Positions 24,365 to 32,656 of a stretch of DNA of 64,000 bases are shown here, piece after piece. Origin of the DNA: Streptomyces cavernae (GTDB lineage Bacteria; Actinomycetota; Actinomycetes; Streptomycetales; Streptomycetaceae); contig NZ_ML137713.1 in the NCBI RefSeq assembly GCF_004023625.1, forward strand, positions 124,001 through 188,000, read 5' to 3'. Positions within the stretch are counted from its first letter, which is position 1. Every line of letters starts with the position of its first letter. The notes beneath the pieces are model-generated. The model ran no database searches. It worked only from the letters and a program-made list of their open reading frames with translations, and had not been told where the DNA came from. Made by a program: the position numbers and the translations under genes.

Positions 24365-25846
24365 TCAGCGTCCGAAGTTGAACCAGTTGACGTTCACGAA
24401 ATCCGCCGGCTGGCCGCTCGTGAAGGTCAGATAGACGTCGTGCGTCCCGGTGACGTCGCTGACGTTCGCCGGGATCGTCCGCCAGGACTGCCAGCCACCC
24501 GTGTTGCCCACCGCGAAGCTGCCGACAGGGGTTGCGGTCCGGCTGTCGAGGCGCACCTCGACCAGACCGCTCACCCCGGAGGCGGCGCCGCTCGCCACCC
24601 GGGCGTTGAACTGCTTCGCCGCCGTGGACCCGAAGTCGACGCCCCGGTAGAGCACCCAGTCGCCGTTCGCGAGCGAACCGATGTTCTGGCCGCCGCCCGA
24701 GTCGGTCGTCGTCTCGGTGATCGTGCCTGACTGGCTGTCGTACGACTCCGCCTGGATCGCGCCGTAGGCGTCACGGCCGCCGGTGGGCGGAGGCGTGGTG
24801 CCGCCGCCGGAACCGGTCGACTGCAGGACCTGGACGTAGTCGACGACCATCGGGTGGCCGGGCACGGTGTCGGCGTCAAGGCCGCCCCCGTACGCCGCCG
24901 GGAAGGCGCCGCCCATGGCCACGTTCAGGATGATGAAGAAGCCGTGGTTGGTGGCGTTGGCCCACGTGGTGGCGTCGACCTGGTTCGCCGTCACGGTGTG
25001 GTAGTTGGTGCCGTCGACGAAGAACCGGATCGCCTCCGGGCTCACCGAGCGGTCCCACTCCATGGTGTAGGTGTGGAAGCCGGCCTGACACGTCGTGCCG
25101 GGACACACGGTGGAGTTGCCGATGCCGGTGGTCTCGTTGCACGGGCCGCCAGGGTTGGTGCCGCAGTGCAGGGTGGCCCACACCCTGTTCATGCCCTGGA
25201 CGTTCTCCATGATGTCCAGCTCGCCGACGCTCGGCCAGTTCTGGTAGTTGCCGCGGTAGGGCGCACCGAGCATCCAGAACGCGGGCCAGTAGCCTTCGGC
25301 CGCCGTCCCGGTCACGTTCGGCATCTGGAGACGGGACTCGACGCGGAGCTTCCCGCCGGGGGGCGGCTGGAAGTCGGTTCGGTTGGTCTCGATACGGCCG
25401 GAGGTCCAGTTCCCGGCGGAGTCGCGCCGCGGGGTGATCCGGAGGTTGCCACTGCCGTCGAGGGCGACGTTGTTGGTGCTCGACGTCATGGTCTCGACCT
25501 CGCCGGTGCCCCAGTTGGCGGGGCCGCCCGGGTAGCCGGTGCCGGTCGCGTACTGCCAGTCGGCGGTGTTCACACCGGAGCCCGCGGCCCCGTCGAAGTC
25601 GTCGACGAAGACCTGCGTCCAGCCGGCCGGAGGGGTGGGGGCGGAGGCGCTGGCGGGCAGGGTGCCGGCCGTGGTCGCGGCGACGGCCAGGCTCGCAGTG
25701 CCGAGTACGGCGAGCAGCGCGCGACGCAGGGGATGGCGCAGTGGACTAGGCAGTGGACGGAATAGTGGACGACTCAGTGGTCGACTCAGTCGACGACGCG
25801 CGGGGCGGCCGGGGCCGCGGGGTATCGCTCCGGGGGCTTCTCTCAT
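24365..25846 (-). CDS. Secreted glycoside hydrolase family 16 glucanase with C-terminal CBM6
   Basis: A 493-aa exported enzyme. A long Arg-rich N-region and hydrophobic core ending near ASASAPTPPA form the signal peptide. The GH16 beta-sandwich (about residues 70-340) has the catalytic signature GELDIMENVQG with both Glu and the Asp of ExDxxE, plus YWPAFWMLG and MEWDRS. This matches endo-beta-1,3-glucanase (laminarinase) type. A Gly/Thr/Pro linker (SGGGTTPPPTGG) leads to a CBM6-like module (residues about 360-493; AIQAESYDSQSG, WVLYRGVDFGS, VNVNWFNFGR). Two CebR-like boxes lie upstream of its start, suggesting induction by cello- or laminari-oligosaccharides. Confidence 0.92.
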   Translation of the reverse strand: MREAPGAIPRGPGRPARRRLSRPLSRPLFRPLPSPLRHPLRRALLAVLGTASLAVAATTAGTLPASASAPTPPAGWTQVFVDDFDGAAGSGVNTADWQYATGTGYPGGPANWGTGEVETMTSSTNNVALDGSGNLRITPRRDSAGNWTSGRIETNRTDFQPPPGGKLRVESRLQMPNVTGTAAEGYWPAFWMLGAPYRGNYQNWPSVGELDIMENVQGMNRVWATLHCGTNPGGPCNETTGIGNSTVCPGTTCQAGFHTYTMEWDRSVSPEAIRFFVDGTNYHTVTANQVDATTWANATNHGFFIILNVAMGGAFPAAYGGGLDADTVPGHPMVVDYVQVLQSTGSGGGTTPPPTGGRDAYGAIQAESYDSQSGTITETTTDSGGGQNIGSLANGDWVLYRGVDFGSTAAKQFNARVASGAASGVSGLVEVRLDSRTATPVGSFAVGNTGGWQSWRTIPANVSDVTGTHDVYLTFTSGQPADFVNVNWFNFGR

Positions 25847-25886
25847 GGGGGTGGCCTCTCGGGTACGGAGTGGTGCGCGGGTAGTT

Positions 25887-25931
25887 TGAGAGCGCTCTCA
25901 GACTTGCCTGGTGGGGGTGAGAGCGCTCCCA
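25887..25931. promoter_or_regulatory. Two CebR-like 14-bp palindromic boxes
   Basis: TGAGAGCGCTCTCA (25887-25900) is a perfect palindrome and TGAGAGCGCTCCCA (25918-25931) is a near-perfect one, 31 bp centre to centre. They match the Streptomyces CebR/LacI-family consensus TGGGAGCGCTCCCA. They lie 41-85 bases upstream of the GH16 start. Confidence 0.85.
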
Positions 25932-26053
25932 CAGGTGTTGAGCGGTCAATGTGCTCCCCGTCACTGCGGCCGTCAAGAGGTAAAGCAGAGAAAGTCCGTA
26001 CGGCAGAGGGGAGTTCACTCTGTGAAGTGGGGGCCGTCTCGACGAAAACGCCG

Positions 26054-26080
26054 GAGGGGCTGAGATGATCTCAGCCCCTC
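26054..26080. terminator. 12-bp perfect hairpin downstream of the ArsR-SRPBCC operon
   Basis: GAGGGGCTGAGA (26054-26065) and TCTCAGCCCCTC (26069-26080) with a TGA triloop lie about 85 bases past the SRPBCC stop on the reverse strand. It could also end transcripts coming the other way. Confidence 0.75.
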
Positions 26081-26166
26081 AGGCCACCCGCTGGTGACGG
26101 TGTCGGTATGTGTGGGTGTCGGTGGTGACCGTACGGTCGGGTGACTGGGTCGGGTGTCGACGCGAC

Positions 26167-26652
26167 TCAGGCGGCGAGCAGGGCGTCCATCTGTCCGACC
26201 GCCTCCTGGAAGCCTTCGGCCATGCCCATCTTCACCAGCTGCTCCATCTGCTCACGGGAGTCGAAGACCGAACGGATCTCCAGTCGTGTGCCGCCGTCGC
26301 GCTCGGCGAGTTGGACGTGCACCGTGGTGATCGGCATGTCGGTGGCCGGCTTCCCGTCCTGGTCGGCGAACCCGTCGGTGAACTCCAGGGACGTCGGAGG
26401 GGTGACCGAGGTGACCCGCCACCAGCCGCGGTGCTTGTCGCCCTCGGGGCCGGTCATGAAGTAGGTGACGCTCCCGCCCGGAGTCAGGTCGTGGTCCTCC
26501 ACGGTCGCCGGGTAGGTCGGCGGGCCCCACCAGCGCTCCAGCTGCCGCGGGTCGGCCCACAGCTGCCACACCCGCTCGGCGGGCGCCGCGAAGTCGGCGA
26601 TCAGGGTGAGGGTCAGGTTGTCGAAATCCTTGTCGACGCTGGTGACGCTCAT
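26167..26652 (-). CDS. SRPBCC-fold protein (AHSA1 / polyketide-cyclase-like)
   Basis: A 161-aa START/SRPBCC protein with the AHSA1 signature ADFAAPAERVWQLWADPRQLERWWGPP near the N-terminus and WWRVTSVTPPTSLEFTDGFAD centrally. This is a hydrophobic-cavity fold of unknown ligand. Its ATG overlaps the stop of the ArsR gene (ATGA), the very common ArsR-SRPBCC pairing in actinobacteria in which the regulator controls its own partner. Start chosen by this overlap; longer frames read into the ArsR gene. Confidence 0.9.
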   Translation of the reverse strand: MSVTSVDKDFDNLTLTLIADFAAPAERVWQLWADPRQLERWWGPPTYPATVEDHDLTPGGSVTYFMTGPEGDKHRGWWRVTSVTPPTSLEFTDGFADQDGKPATDMPITTVHVQLAERDGGTRLEIRSVFDSREQMEQLVKMGMAEGFQEAVGQMDALLAA

Positions 26653-27053
26653 TTCTCCGGTCCTTCCGTCGGGTTGTCCTCGGGGTCTTCGGCGGTGTCG
26701 GCGAGCAGTCGGGCCATCCGGTCCACTCGCCCACGCCAAGCGGATTCCAGCTCGTCGAGTGCCTGCCGTGCGCGGTCCACGGCGGCGGGGTCGGTACACA
26801 CGAGCTGCTCCCGTCCGCGGCGCTGCTTGACGACCAGGCCGGCCCGCTCCAGCACGGCGACGTGCTTCTGCACGGCGGCGAAGCTCATCGGGTAGCCCGC
26901 GGCCAGCCGCGACACCGACAGCTCGCCGCGCACGCAGCGGCGGAGTATGTCGCGGCGGGTGGTGTCGGCCAGTGCGTGGAACAGGCGGTCCACGGTGTCC
27001 TCAGCACTCTCTTCTACAACCATTTGGTTGTACGTTATGCGCGAAGCCGCCAC
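26649..27053 (-). CDS. ArsR-family winged-helix regulator
   Basis: A 134-aa regulator. The N-terminal DRLFHALADTTRRDILRRC and LSVSRLAAGYPMSFAAVQKHVAVLERAGLVVKQRRGR segments are the ArsR winged helix. No metal-binding Cys set is visible, as in the SRPBCC-associated subgroup. GTG at 27053 has AGGA nine bases upstream; ATG at 27023 is an alternative but lies inside the palindromic operator and has no ribosome site. It is the first gene of a two-gene operon and probably autoregulates it. Confidence 0.88.
   Translation of the reverse strand: MAASRITYNQMVVEESAEDTVDRLFHALADTTRRDILRRCVRGELSVSRLAAGYPMSFAAVQKHVAVLERAGLVVKQRRGREQLVCTDPAAVDRARQALDELESAWRGRVDRMARLLADTAEDPEDNPTEGPEK
27015..27032. promoter_or_regulatory. 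ArsR autoregulatory operator (TACAACC-N4-GGTTGTA)
   Basis: A perfect 7-bp inverted repeat with a 4-base spacer at the very 5' end of the ArsR gene. It overlaps the alternative ATG at 27023 and lies about 20 bases inside the gene if GTG 27053 is used. Such ACAACC/GGTTGT palindromes are what ArsR-SRPBCC regulators are expected to bind. Confidence 0.7.
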
Positions 27054-27331
27054 CTGTAAAGTCCTGGCGCTGAATGCTTACGCCGTCCGGCGGCGGTACC
27101 TGTGCCCGCCGGCGGCGGAAGCCCTGCACCGGTCAGACCGGGCGTGGGACGGGCATGATGACGAATGCCCACGCCGAGCGCGCGCGGTCGACGACGCTCA
27201 CCACAGCCGGTGACTCACGGAACGATCGTTCGCATTCCCCGGCTCCGCCGGGCAGCCGTGCGGGCGCTCCGCGCCGGGCGAAGAGCTGACGCGGCGACGC
27301 TCCGCGTCGCGGCCGACAGCAGGCGATTCCT

Positions 27332-27351
27332 CCCCGGCGTGAACGCCGGGG
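27332..27351. other. Perfect 9-bp hairpin, possible IS200/IS605-type end or terminator
   Basis: CCCCGGCGT-GA-ACGCCGGGG is followed by CATCCTCGCC. The composition resembles the end hairpins of IS200/IS605 (TnpB-only) elements, but no transposase is nearby. It sits exactly where the downstream gene fragment begins, so it may mark an old rearrangement point. A simple terminator is the alternative. Confidence 0.35.
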
Positions 27352-27369
27352 CATCCTCGCCAGAAGCAG

Positions 27370-27702
27370 GTGAACTCTCTGCCGGCCACGTCCAACCGCA
27401 GCACGAGCTCGTCCTTCTCCTCCCCCAAGCAGGTGGCCACCGGTACTGTGCCTGCCAGCGGCGGGCGGGTGACGCTGACCGTGGACAAGCAGGACCCGCA
27501 GCTGACACTGCCCGTCGGCGACCGGTTCACCGCGAAACGCTTCGACAAGGCCGTACAAGTGGTGCTGAACTCCGTCGTGTTCCGCTCCAGCGGCCAGGAC
27601 CTCACCACCTGGGGCACCTACACGGAGATGGTCAGCCGCTTCGCGGAGCCTGTACTGCTCGCCCTGGCCGTCCTCGCCATGCGCAGCCGCATCAAACGCT
27701 GA
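27370..27702 (+). pseudogene. C-terminal fragment of an uncharacterised membrane protein
   Basis: A 110-codon frame. The first 20 residues are Ser-rich and probably not native. From QVATGTVPASGGRVTLTVDK it looks like ordinary protein, and it ends with a single hydrophobic segment FAEPVLLALAVLAMRSRIKR, typical of the C-terminal helix of Streptomyces membrane-associated (pentapeptide-type) proteins. No ribosome site precedes the GTG, and the fragment starts just after a hairpin that may be a transposon end. I regard it as the 3' stub of a truncated gene; the family is a guess. Confidence 0.4.
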
Positions 27703-27784
27703 CACCCATAGCGACCCTGTCAGGCGCAGCCCTTAGCGCCTCTCTGTGCGGCGGCCCGGCCGCTCTTGACGCGCTCCATACGCC

Positions 27785-28507
27785 TCAGCTGAGTTCGGCG
27801 AAGGTCTCCACCGCGTGGGTCTTGCCGGTAACCACGATGACGTCGCCCTTCTGCACGATCGTTTCGGCCGTGGCGTAGGTGAAGTCCTCACCGGGGCGTT
27901 TGATGCCGACCACGGTGACGCCGTACTTGCTGCGAACCTGGCTCTGGCCCAGCGTGATGCCGGTGGCGATGTCCGGGGCAACGGTCTTGACCAGGGCGTA
28001 GTCGTCATCGAACTCGATGAAGTCCAGCATCCGGCCGGTGACCAGGTGGGCGACGCGTTCGCCCATATCGTGCTCGGGCAGGACGACGTGATGGACGCCG
28101 AGGCGTTCGAGGATCTGGCCGTGCTGGCGGCTGATGGCCTTGGCCCAGATGTTGGGGACCTCCGCCTCCAGCAGGTTGGAGGCGATGAGGATGCTGGCCT
28201 CGATGTCGGTCCCGATACCGACGACGGCACTGGTGAACTCGTGCACCCCGAGCTGGTGCAACACCTCCGGGTCGGTGCAGTCGGCGACCGCCGAGTGGGT
28301 CAGGCTGTCGCTGATCCTCTGCACGAGGCGGGCGTCGGTGTCGATACCGAGGACGTCCCAGCCGCGCCGCATCAGCTCGTTGGCTAGGGAGGAGCCGAAG
28401 CGGCCGAGGCCGATGACGGCGACCCGTTGGTCGCCGTTGGTCTGGGCGTGCTGGTCGGGGAGGCGCTTGCGGCGGCGCAGGCGCAGTTTGTGCAGGAAGT
28501 CAGCCAA
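27785..28507 (-). CDS. KtrA/TrkA-type potassium-channel gating subunit (RCK domains)
   Basis: A 240-aa cytosolic subunit. RCK-N Rossmann domain with VAVIGLGRFGSSLANELMRRG about residues 28-48, and an RCK-C (TrkA-C) domain at about residues 155-240 (LGQSQVRSKYGVTVVGIKRP, VIVVTGKTHAVETF). It forms a ring that gates the KtrB pore in response to nucleotides. TTG start overlapping the end of the ktrB-like gene by eight bases, so the two are translationally coupled. Known RCK-C domains may also bind c-di-AMP. Confidence 0.9.
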   Translation of the reverse strand: MADFLHKLRLRRRKRLPDQHAQTNGDQRVAVIGLGRFGSSLANELMRRGWDVLGIDTDARLVQRISDSLTHSAVADCTDPEVLHQLGVHEFTSAVVGIGTDIEASILIASNLLEAEVPNIWAKAISRQHGQILERLGVHHVVLPEHDMGERVAHLVTGRMLDFIEFDDDYALVKTVAPDIATGITLGQSQVRSKYGVTVVGIKRPGEDFTYATAETIVQKGDVIVVTGKTHAVETFAELS

Positions 28508-29873
28508 TGACGGGTCGCTCCTCAGGCAGTTCGTAGCGGCGGGTGCGCTCGCGCAGAGCGAGCGCCGAGACCAGGGTGACCGGGCCCAGTCGGCCGATAA
28601 ACATCAGCAGGATCAGGATCAGCTGCCCGGCGGGCGGGAAGTCGGCGGTGATGCCGGTGGACAGGCCGACCGTGCCGAAGGCGGAGACGACTTCGAAGAG
28701 GACTCCCTCAAAGGGCAGTTCGGTTGTGCTCAGCAGGGCGAGTGTGGCGCTCATGACCAGGCCGATGCCGAGCAGCGCCACGGTCAGGGCCTGACGCAGG
28801 ACGTGCGGGGCGAGGCGGCGGCCGAGCACCGAGGAGTTGGGCTCGCCGCGCACCTCCGCGATGATCGCGACGGCCAGTACCGCGAACGTGGTGACCTTGA
28901 TGCCGCCGGCGGTGCCCGCGCTGCCGCCGCCGAGGAACATGAGCATGCAGGTCATCAGGAGCGTGGAGGCGTGCATCGCCCCGATGTCCAGGGAATTGAA
29001 GCCCGCGGTCCGTGTCATCGTGGAGTGGAAGAACCCGTTCAGGAGCTTCTCGGGCCAGTCGTACGCCCCCAGAGTGCGGGAGTTGGTCCACTCCAGCAAA
29101 CAGGTCAGCAAAGTGCCGACAGCAAGCAGGACGACGGTGGCGGTCAGCGTCAGCTTCGTGTGGAGGGTCCAGTTGCGGCGGCCGGTGGTACGGCGGCGGT
29201 TTCGATGACGCTGCATCTCCAGCAGGACGGGGAAGCCGAGACCGCCGAGGATCACGGCGACAGCGACGGGCAGGGTGACCCATGGATCATCGGAATAGCG
29301 GGTGAGACTGTCGGCGTGCAGGCCGAACCCTGCATTGTTGAAAGCCGACACGGCATGGAAGTAGCCGAGGTACACGGCGTCGCCGATGGGGTTGTCGTAG
29401 CCGAAGCGGAAGCGCAGGGAGAGGACCGCGCCGACCGCGAGTTCCACGATCAGCGTCGTGCCGGCCACGCCGAGCAGCACCCGGCGGACGTCGCCGATGT
29501 CCAGACTCTTGGTCTCCGCCTGGGCGGTGAGCTGCAGGCGCAGCCGCAGTTTGCCGGAGACCAGCAGGGCGAGCAGGGAGGCCATCGTCATGATGCCGAA
29601 GCCGCCGACCTGGATCAGCGCGAGGATCACGCCCTCGCCGAAGCCGCTCCAGTACGTGCCTGTGTCCACCACCGCGAGGCCCGTCACGCACACGGCCGAG
29701 GTGGAGGTGAACAGCGCGGTGACCAGCCCGGTGGCCGTACCGTCCTCGGCCGACACTGACAGCGCCAACAGCCCGGTCCCGAGCGCGATCACAGTGGCGA
29801 AAGCCAGCACGACCGTACGGGCCGGGTGCGCCGCGAACAGCGACCGGCGCACCCGCGCGGAACGTCCTGCCAC
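28500..29873 (-). CDS. KtrB/TrkH-type potassium uptake transmembrane subunit
   Basis: An about 457-aa membrane protein with repeated M1-P-M2 pore units. Selectivity-filter glycines appear in TSAVCVTGLAV, FNNAGFG, TRTAGFNSLD and FGTVGLSTGI, the four-repeat pattern of Ktr/Trk. A GAGGAAGG site six bases before GTG 29873 fixes the start; an upstream in-frame extension to 29957 lacks this. A CCAGTCC/GGACTGG hairpin (29895-29913) lies in its leader. With the following gene it forms a complete Na+- or H+-coupled K+ uptake system. Confidence 0.9.
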   Translation of the reverse strand: MAGRSARVRRSLFAAHPARTVVLAFATVIALGTGLLALSVSAEDGTATGLVTALFTSTSAVCVTGLAVVDTGTYWSGFGEGVILALIQVGGFGIMTMASLLALLVSGKLRLRLQLTAQAETKSLDIGDVRRVLLGVAGTTLIVELAVGAVLSLRFRFGYDNPIGDAVYLGYFHAVSAFNNAGFGLHADSLTRYSDDPWVTLPVAVAVILGGLGFPVLLEMQRHRNRRRTTGRRNWTLHTKLTLTATVVLLAVGTLLTCLLEWTNSRTLGAYDWPEKLLNGFFHSTMTRTAGFNSLDIGAMHASTLLMTCMLMFLGGGSAGTAGGIKVTTFAVLAVAIIAEVRGEPNSSVLGRRLAPHVLRQALTVALLGIGLVMSATLALLSTTELPFEGVLFEVVSAFGTVGLSTGITADFPPAGQLILILLMFIGRLGPVTLVSALALRERTRRYELPEERPVIG

Positions 29874-30150
29874 CAACTGCCTTCCTCTGTACGTCCAGTC
29901 CGTCAAGGACTGGTACGGACTTCGTACGGAGCCCCTCACACCCCGCGCGGCCGTCACCCTACCCCGCAGTGGCTCGCGTGGACCTCCCGGCCGAGGCTCG
30001 TTGCGGCCCTCGCCCGGAGCCGGAGGTCAGATGTTGATGTCACGACGGGCGAACCGCCACGCGCTCGGGCCGACAAGGGGCGCTCGTCGTCGCGGCGAGG
30101 ATGCCCATGTCGGCCCACTGGGAGCCGTTCCGCAGCGGCCGGCGGCCGAT

Positions 30151-30342
30151 CTAATGGTGGCAGGGCGAGAGGTAGGCGAGCCGGTCGGCGCCGATCTGCG
30201 CGGCGAAGGTATAGGCGGTGTAAGCCAGGACCCCGATAAGGGCGGTGCCGGCGAGGACCACGGTGCGGCGGCCGAAGGGGCTGCCAGTGATGTGGCCGGT
30301 AAGGGTGACGCCGTTCGCCCTCGAGGTGCAGCCGTCCGTCAA
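30151..30342 (-). CDS. Candidate small membrane protein (63 aa)
   Basis: A TTG-initiated frame with GGAG very close to it. The sequence contains a single plausible transmembrane stretch (RTVVLAGTALIGVLAYTAYTF) followed by AAQIGADRLAYLSPCHH at the C-terminus. It looks more protein-like than the other frames here, but start and reality are unsure. It may be the 3' part of a degraded gene. Confidence 0.3.
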   Translation of the reverse strand: MTDGCTSRANGVTLTGHITGSPFGRRTVVLAGTALIGVLAYTAYTFAAQIGADRLAYLSPCHH

Positions 30343-30353
30343 CTCCTGCGAAC

Positions 30354-30500
30354 ATGTCTGTCTTCGGCCTTTACCCCGACGACGCCCGGCATCTGCTTCA
30401 GGAGTACGGCTGGGCCGCCGACGCGCGGCCGGCGGCGCAGATCGCCGCCGTCGTCGGCGCCGCCATGGTGAGTCTCCGCAGTGTCGGCCGAGCTCCCTAG
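30354..30500 (+). pseudogene. Short fragment resembling a class I SAM-dependent methyltransferase C-terminus
   Basis: A 48-codon frame starting MSVFGLYPDDARHLLQEYGW. The FGxxPxD...LLxEYGW pattern is typical of the C-terminal part of the leucine-carboxyl-methyltransferase-like (TIGR00027-type) family. There is no ribosome site or full domain, so it is a remnant at best. Confidence 0.25.
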
Positions 30501-30733
30501 GAGAGGGAGTCGCGATCCCGCAGAGCGCTGACGCCGCCAGCATCGTTGAGATGTTGATAAGCATTCGCCTGGCGGCGTGCATCGCGAATACCTCTCGTAG
30601 CCGCTGCTTCGAATCGCTGTGCTTCCGGGCTGGGAGCCATCCGGCGCCGCTCTCGACGCACCAGCACGACCGCTGAGGCCGCCACGATGGACACAACCGC
30701 TAACGCAGCCAGCATCAGGTAGACCATCGTCAC
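30497..30733 (-). CDS. Small single-pass membrane protein, uncharacterised
   Basis: A 78-aa protein (76 aa if the ATG at 30727 is used). One N-terminal transmembrane helix (MVYLMLAALAVVSIVAASAV) is followed by a basic stop-transfer RRERRR and a charged cytosolic tail. A GGGG stretch precedes the start. No family recognised. Confidence 0.45.
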   Translation of the reverse strand: MTMVYLMLAALAVVSIVAASAVVLVRRERRRMAPSPEAQRFEAAATRGIRDARRQANAYQHLNDAGGVSALRDRDSLS

Positions 30734-31043
30734 CCCGTATCCGTCTCAGAACGCTCATCGCGATCCGGGGCCCCGCGCTGATCACCGAAGACTGCGCAGG
30801 CGGAGCACCCGCCGAGCAACCGCAGATGAACAGGCACTTCCGGCACCAACGCCTCGCAGAATTCTGCCCCGCGGCCCGCAGCAGGGCGGCAGCAGGGATC
30901 GTCGCTGATAGTGGATGCGGCGGGCGCGGCCATGACGCGGGGGCGCAGCTGACGGCGACAACAGTTCTCGGTTGGCAGCCGCGAGAGCATCTCGGTCGGC
31001 ATCCCCGCCCCACGACGGCCCCTGGTGACAGCCGAAGCCGAGC
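30734..31043. other. Intergenic region without recognisable features
   Basis: About 310 bases between the small membrane protein and the SPFH gene. Open frames exist on both strands, but none shows a ribosome site with protein-like composition, and no hairpin or repeat stands out. Confidence 0.5.
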
Positions 31044-32153
31044 TCAATCGCCGGACGTCCGCCCCCGGCGCTGCACCTGGGGCGACTTCGCAGCCTCTGC
31101 CTCCGCCTTGGCATCGCTCACCGCGGCGGCGGCCTGCTTCTCGGCCTCATCGGCAGCCGCGGCGGCGTCGAGGGACACCATCGAGCCTGCCTCGAGTTGC
31201 GGAATCCGGGTTTCGTCCGACGTGTCGTCATGGTCGGCGGTGGCTGCTTCCTCAGGTTGCACAGGTTGCGGAGGGCCTGCCGTCGCCTGGTCACCGAACG
31301 CCCGGGTGACGGTCCGAACCGCCTCGGTCAGCTCCCCCGGGATCACCCAGAAGGTGTTGTTGTCACTGCTTGCCAAGTGTGGGAGCGTCTCGAGGTACTT
31401 GTAGGCCAGGACCTTCGGGTCGGCGTTGTTGCGATGGACGGCCTGGAAGACGAGCTCCACCGCTTTGGCCTCGCCGTCCGCCCGCAGGATCATGGCTTGT
31501 TGCGTGCCCTGCGCCTCCAGGATGTCTTTCTGTTTCGTGCCCTCCGCGGTAAGGATCTTGGCTTGCCGCTCCCCTTCGGCGTGCAGGATGGCCGCGCGCT
31601 TGTCACGCTCGGCCCGCATCTGCTTCTCCATCGCCTCCTTGATGGTGGCCGGTGGATCGATGGCCTTGATCTCAACGCGGTTGACCCTGATGCCCCACTT
31701 GCCGGTGGCCTCGTCGAGGACGGCGCGGAGCCGGGAGTTGATCTCCTCTCGCGAGGTGAGCGTCTCCTCCAGGTCCATGCTGCCGATGACGTTGCGCAGC
31801 GTGGTCACGGTGAGCTGATCGATCGCCTGGAGGTAGTCGGCGACCTCGTAGGCCGCCGCCCGCGGGTCCGTGATCTGGTAGTAGAGCACGGTGTCGATAT
31901 TCACCACGAGGTTGTCCTCGGTGATCACCGGCCTGGGGTCGGACGAATAGACCTGCTCGCGCACGTCGAGTTTGGTGTTGATGCGGTCCGCCACGGGCAG
32001 GACCAGGTTCAGACCGGGTTGCAGTGTCCGGCGGTATCGGCCGAACCGCTCGATGTTGTAGCGGCGCGCCTGCGGGACGATCCGCACAGTGGAGGCCACG
32101 AGGAAGACGACGACAAGGGCCGCCACAAGAATGACGATGACAACCGGATCCAC
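31044..32153 (-). CDS. SPFH/band-7 (stomatin/prohibitin-like) membrane protein
   Basis: A 369-aa protein. One N-terminal transmembrane segment (VVIVILVAALVVVFLVAST) leads to the SPFH domain at about residues 25-190 (RIVPQARRYNIERFGRYRRT, YQITDPRAAAYEVADYLQAI, SMDLEETLTSREEIN). Next is an alanine/glutamate coiled-coil stretch rich in AEG repeats (ILHAEGERQAKILTAEGTK) and a disordered Glu/Ala tail. Such proteins form oligomeric rings in membrane microdomains, often with NfeD proteins. The NfeD-like gene lies 30 bases upstream in the same operon. GTG start after GGGAGG. Confidence 0.92.
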   Translation of the reverse strand: MDPVVIVILVAALVVVFLVASTVRIVPQARRYNIERFGRYRRTLQPGLNLVLPVADRINTKLDVREQVYSSDPRPVITEDNLVVNIDTVLYYQITDPRAAAYEVADYLQAIDQLTVTTLRNVIGSMDLEETLTSREEINSRLRAVLDEATGKWGIRVNRVEIKAIDPPATIKEAMEKQMRAERDKRAAILHAEGERQAKILTAEGTKQKDILEAQGTQQAMILRADGEAKAVELVFQAVHRNNADPKVLAYKYLETLPHLASSDNNTFWVIPGELTEAVRTVTRAFGDQATAGPPQPVQPEEAATADHDDTSDETRIPQLEAGSMVSLDAAAAADEAEKQAAAAVSDAKAEAEAAKSPQVQRRGRTSGD

Positions 32154-32183
32154 GGTGCCTCCCGTTGCTGTGTGTTCAGCCGT

Positions 32184-32621
32184 TCATGGAAGAAGTTCGC
32201 GGGGGTAGACGATGGCCGTGGCACCTTCGATCTCCATGACATCCACCAACGCTCCCACCGGGATCACAAGGCTCTCGTCGAGGGCGCGGGCGGACCATTC
32301 TTCGCCGGAGAGTTTGATCAGGCCGCGGGTGGCGGTGACCTCCTGCATGACCTCAGCCCGCTTGCCGATCAGCGCATCGCTGCCCTCGCGTGTGAGGGGT
32401 TGCTGTGCCATATGCCGCAGCGCGACAGGACGGACGATGAAGAGGCCCGCTGCCGCCGCTGCTGCGAGGGCCACGAGCTGGCCGAGAAGGCCGATGCCCA
32501 CGCCAGCGACCACGGCGGCGACCAGCGCGGCGCCCGCCAGCAAACCGAAGACCAATGTCAGGGTGAAGAACTCCGCGGCACCCAGCGCCGCGGCAGCGAG
32601 CAGCCATACGAACCACGGCAT
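32184..32621 (-). CDS. NfeD-like membrane protein
   Basis: A 145-aa protein: three to four hydrophobic helices in the first 75 residues and a soluble C-terminal OB-fold domain (LIGKRAEVMQEVTATRGLIKLSGEEWSAR, about residues 83-111, ending IVYPRELLP). This is the short NfeD form that partners SPFH proteins such as the one encoded next. AAGGAGGG precedes ATG 32621; longer frames are not supported. Confidence 0.9.
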   Translation of the reverse strand: MPWFVWLLAAAALGAAEFFTLTLVFGLLAGAALVAAVVAGVGIGLLGQLVALAAAAAAGLFIVRPVALRHMAQQPLTREGSDALIGKRAEVMQEVTATRGLIKLSGEEWSARALDESLVIPVGALVDVMEIEGATAIVYPRELLP

Positions 32622-32656
32622 GGAATCGCCCTCCTTCAGGGGCCTTGTCCACCAAG

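Noticed and set aside
27332..27351. Definite IS200/IS605 insertion
   Set aside because: No TnpA or TnpB sequence and no second end is visible, so only a tentative hairpin is reported.
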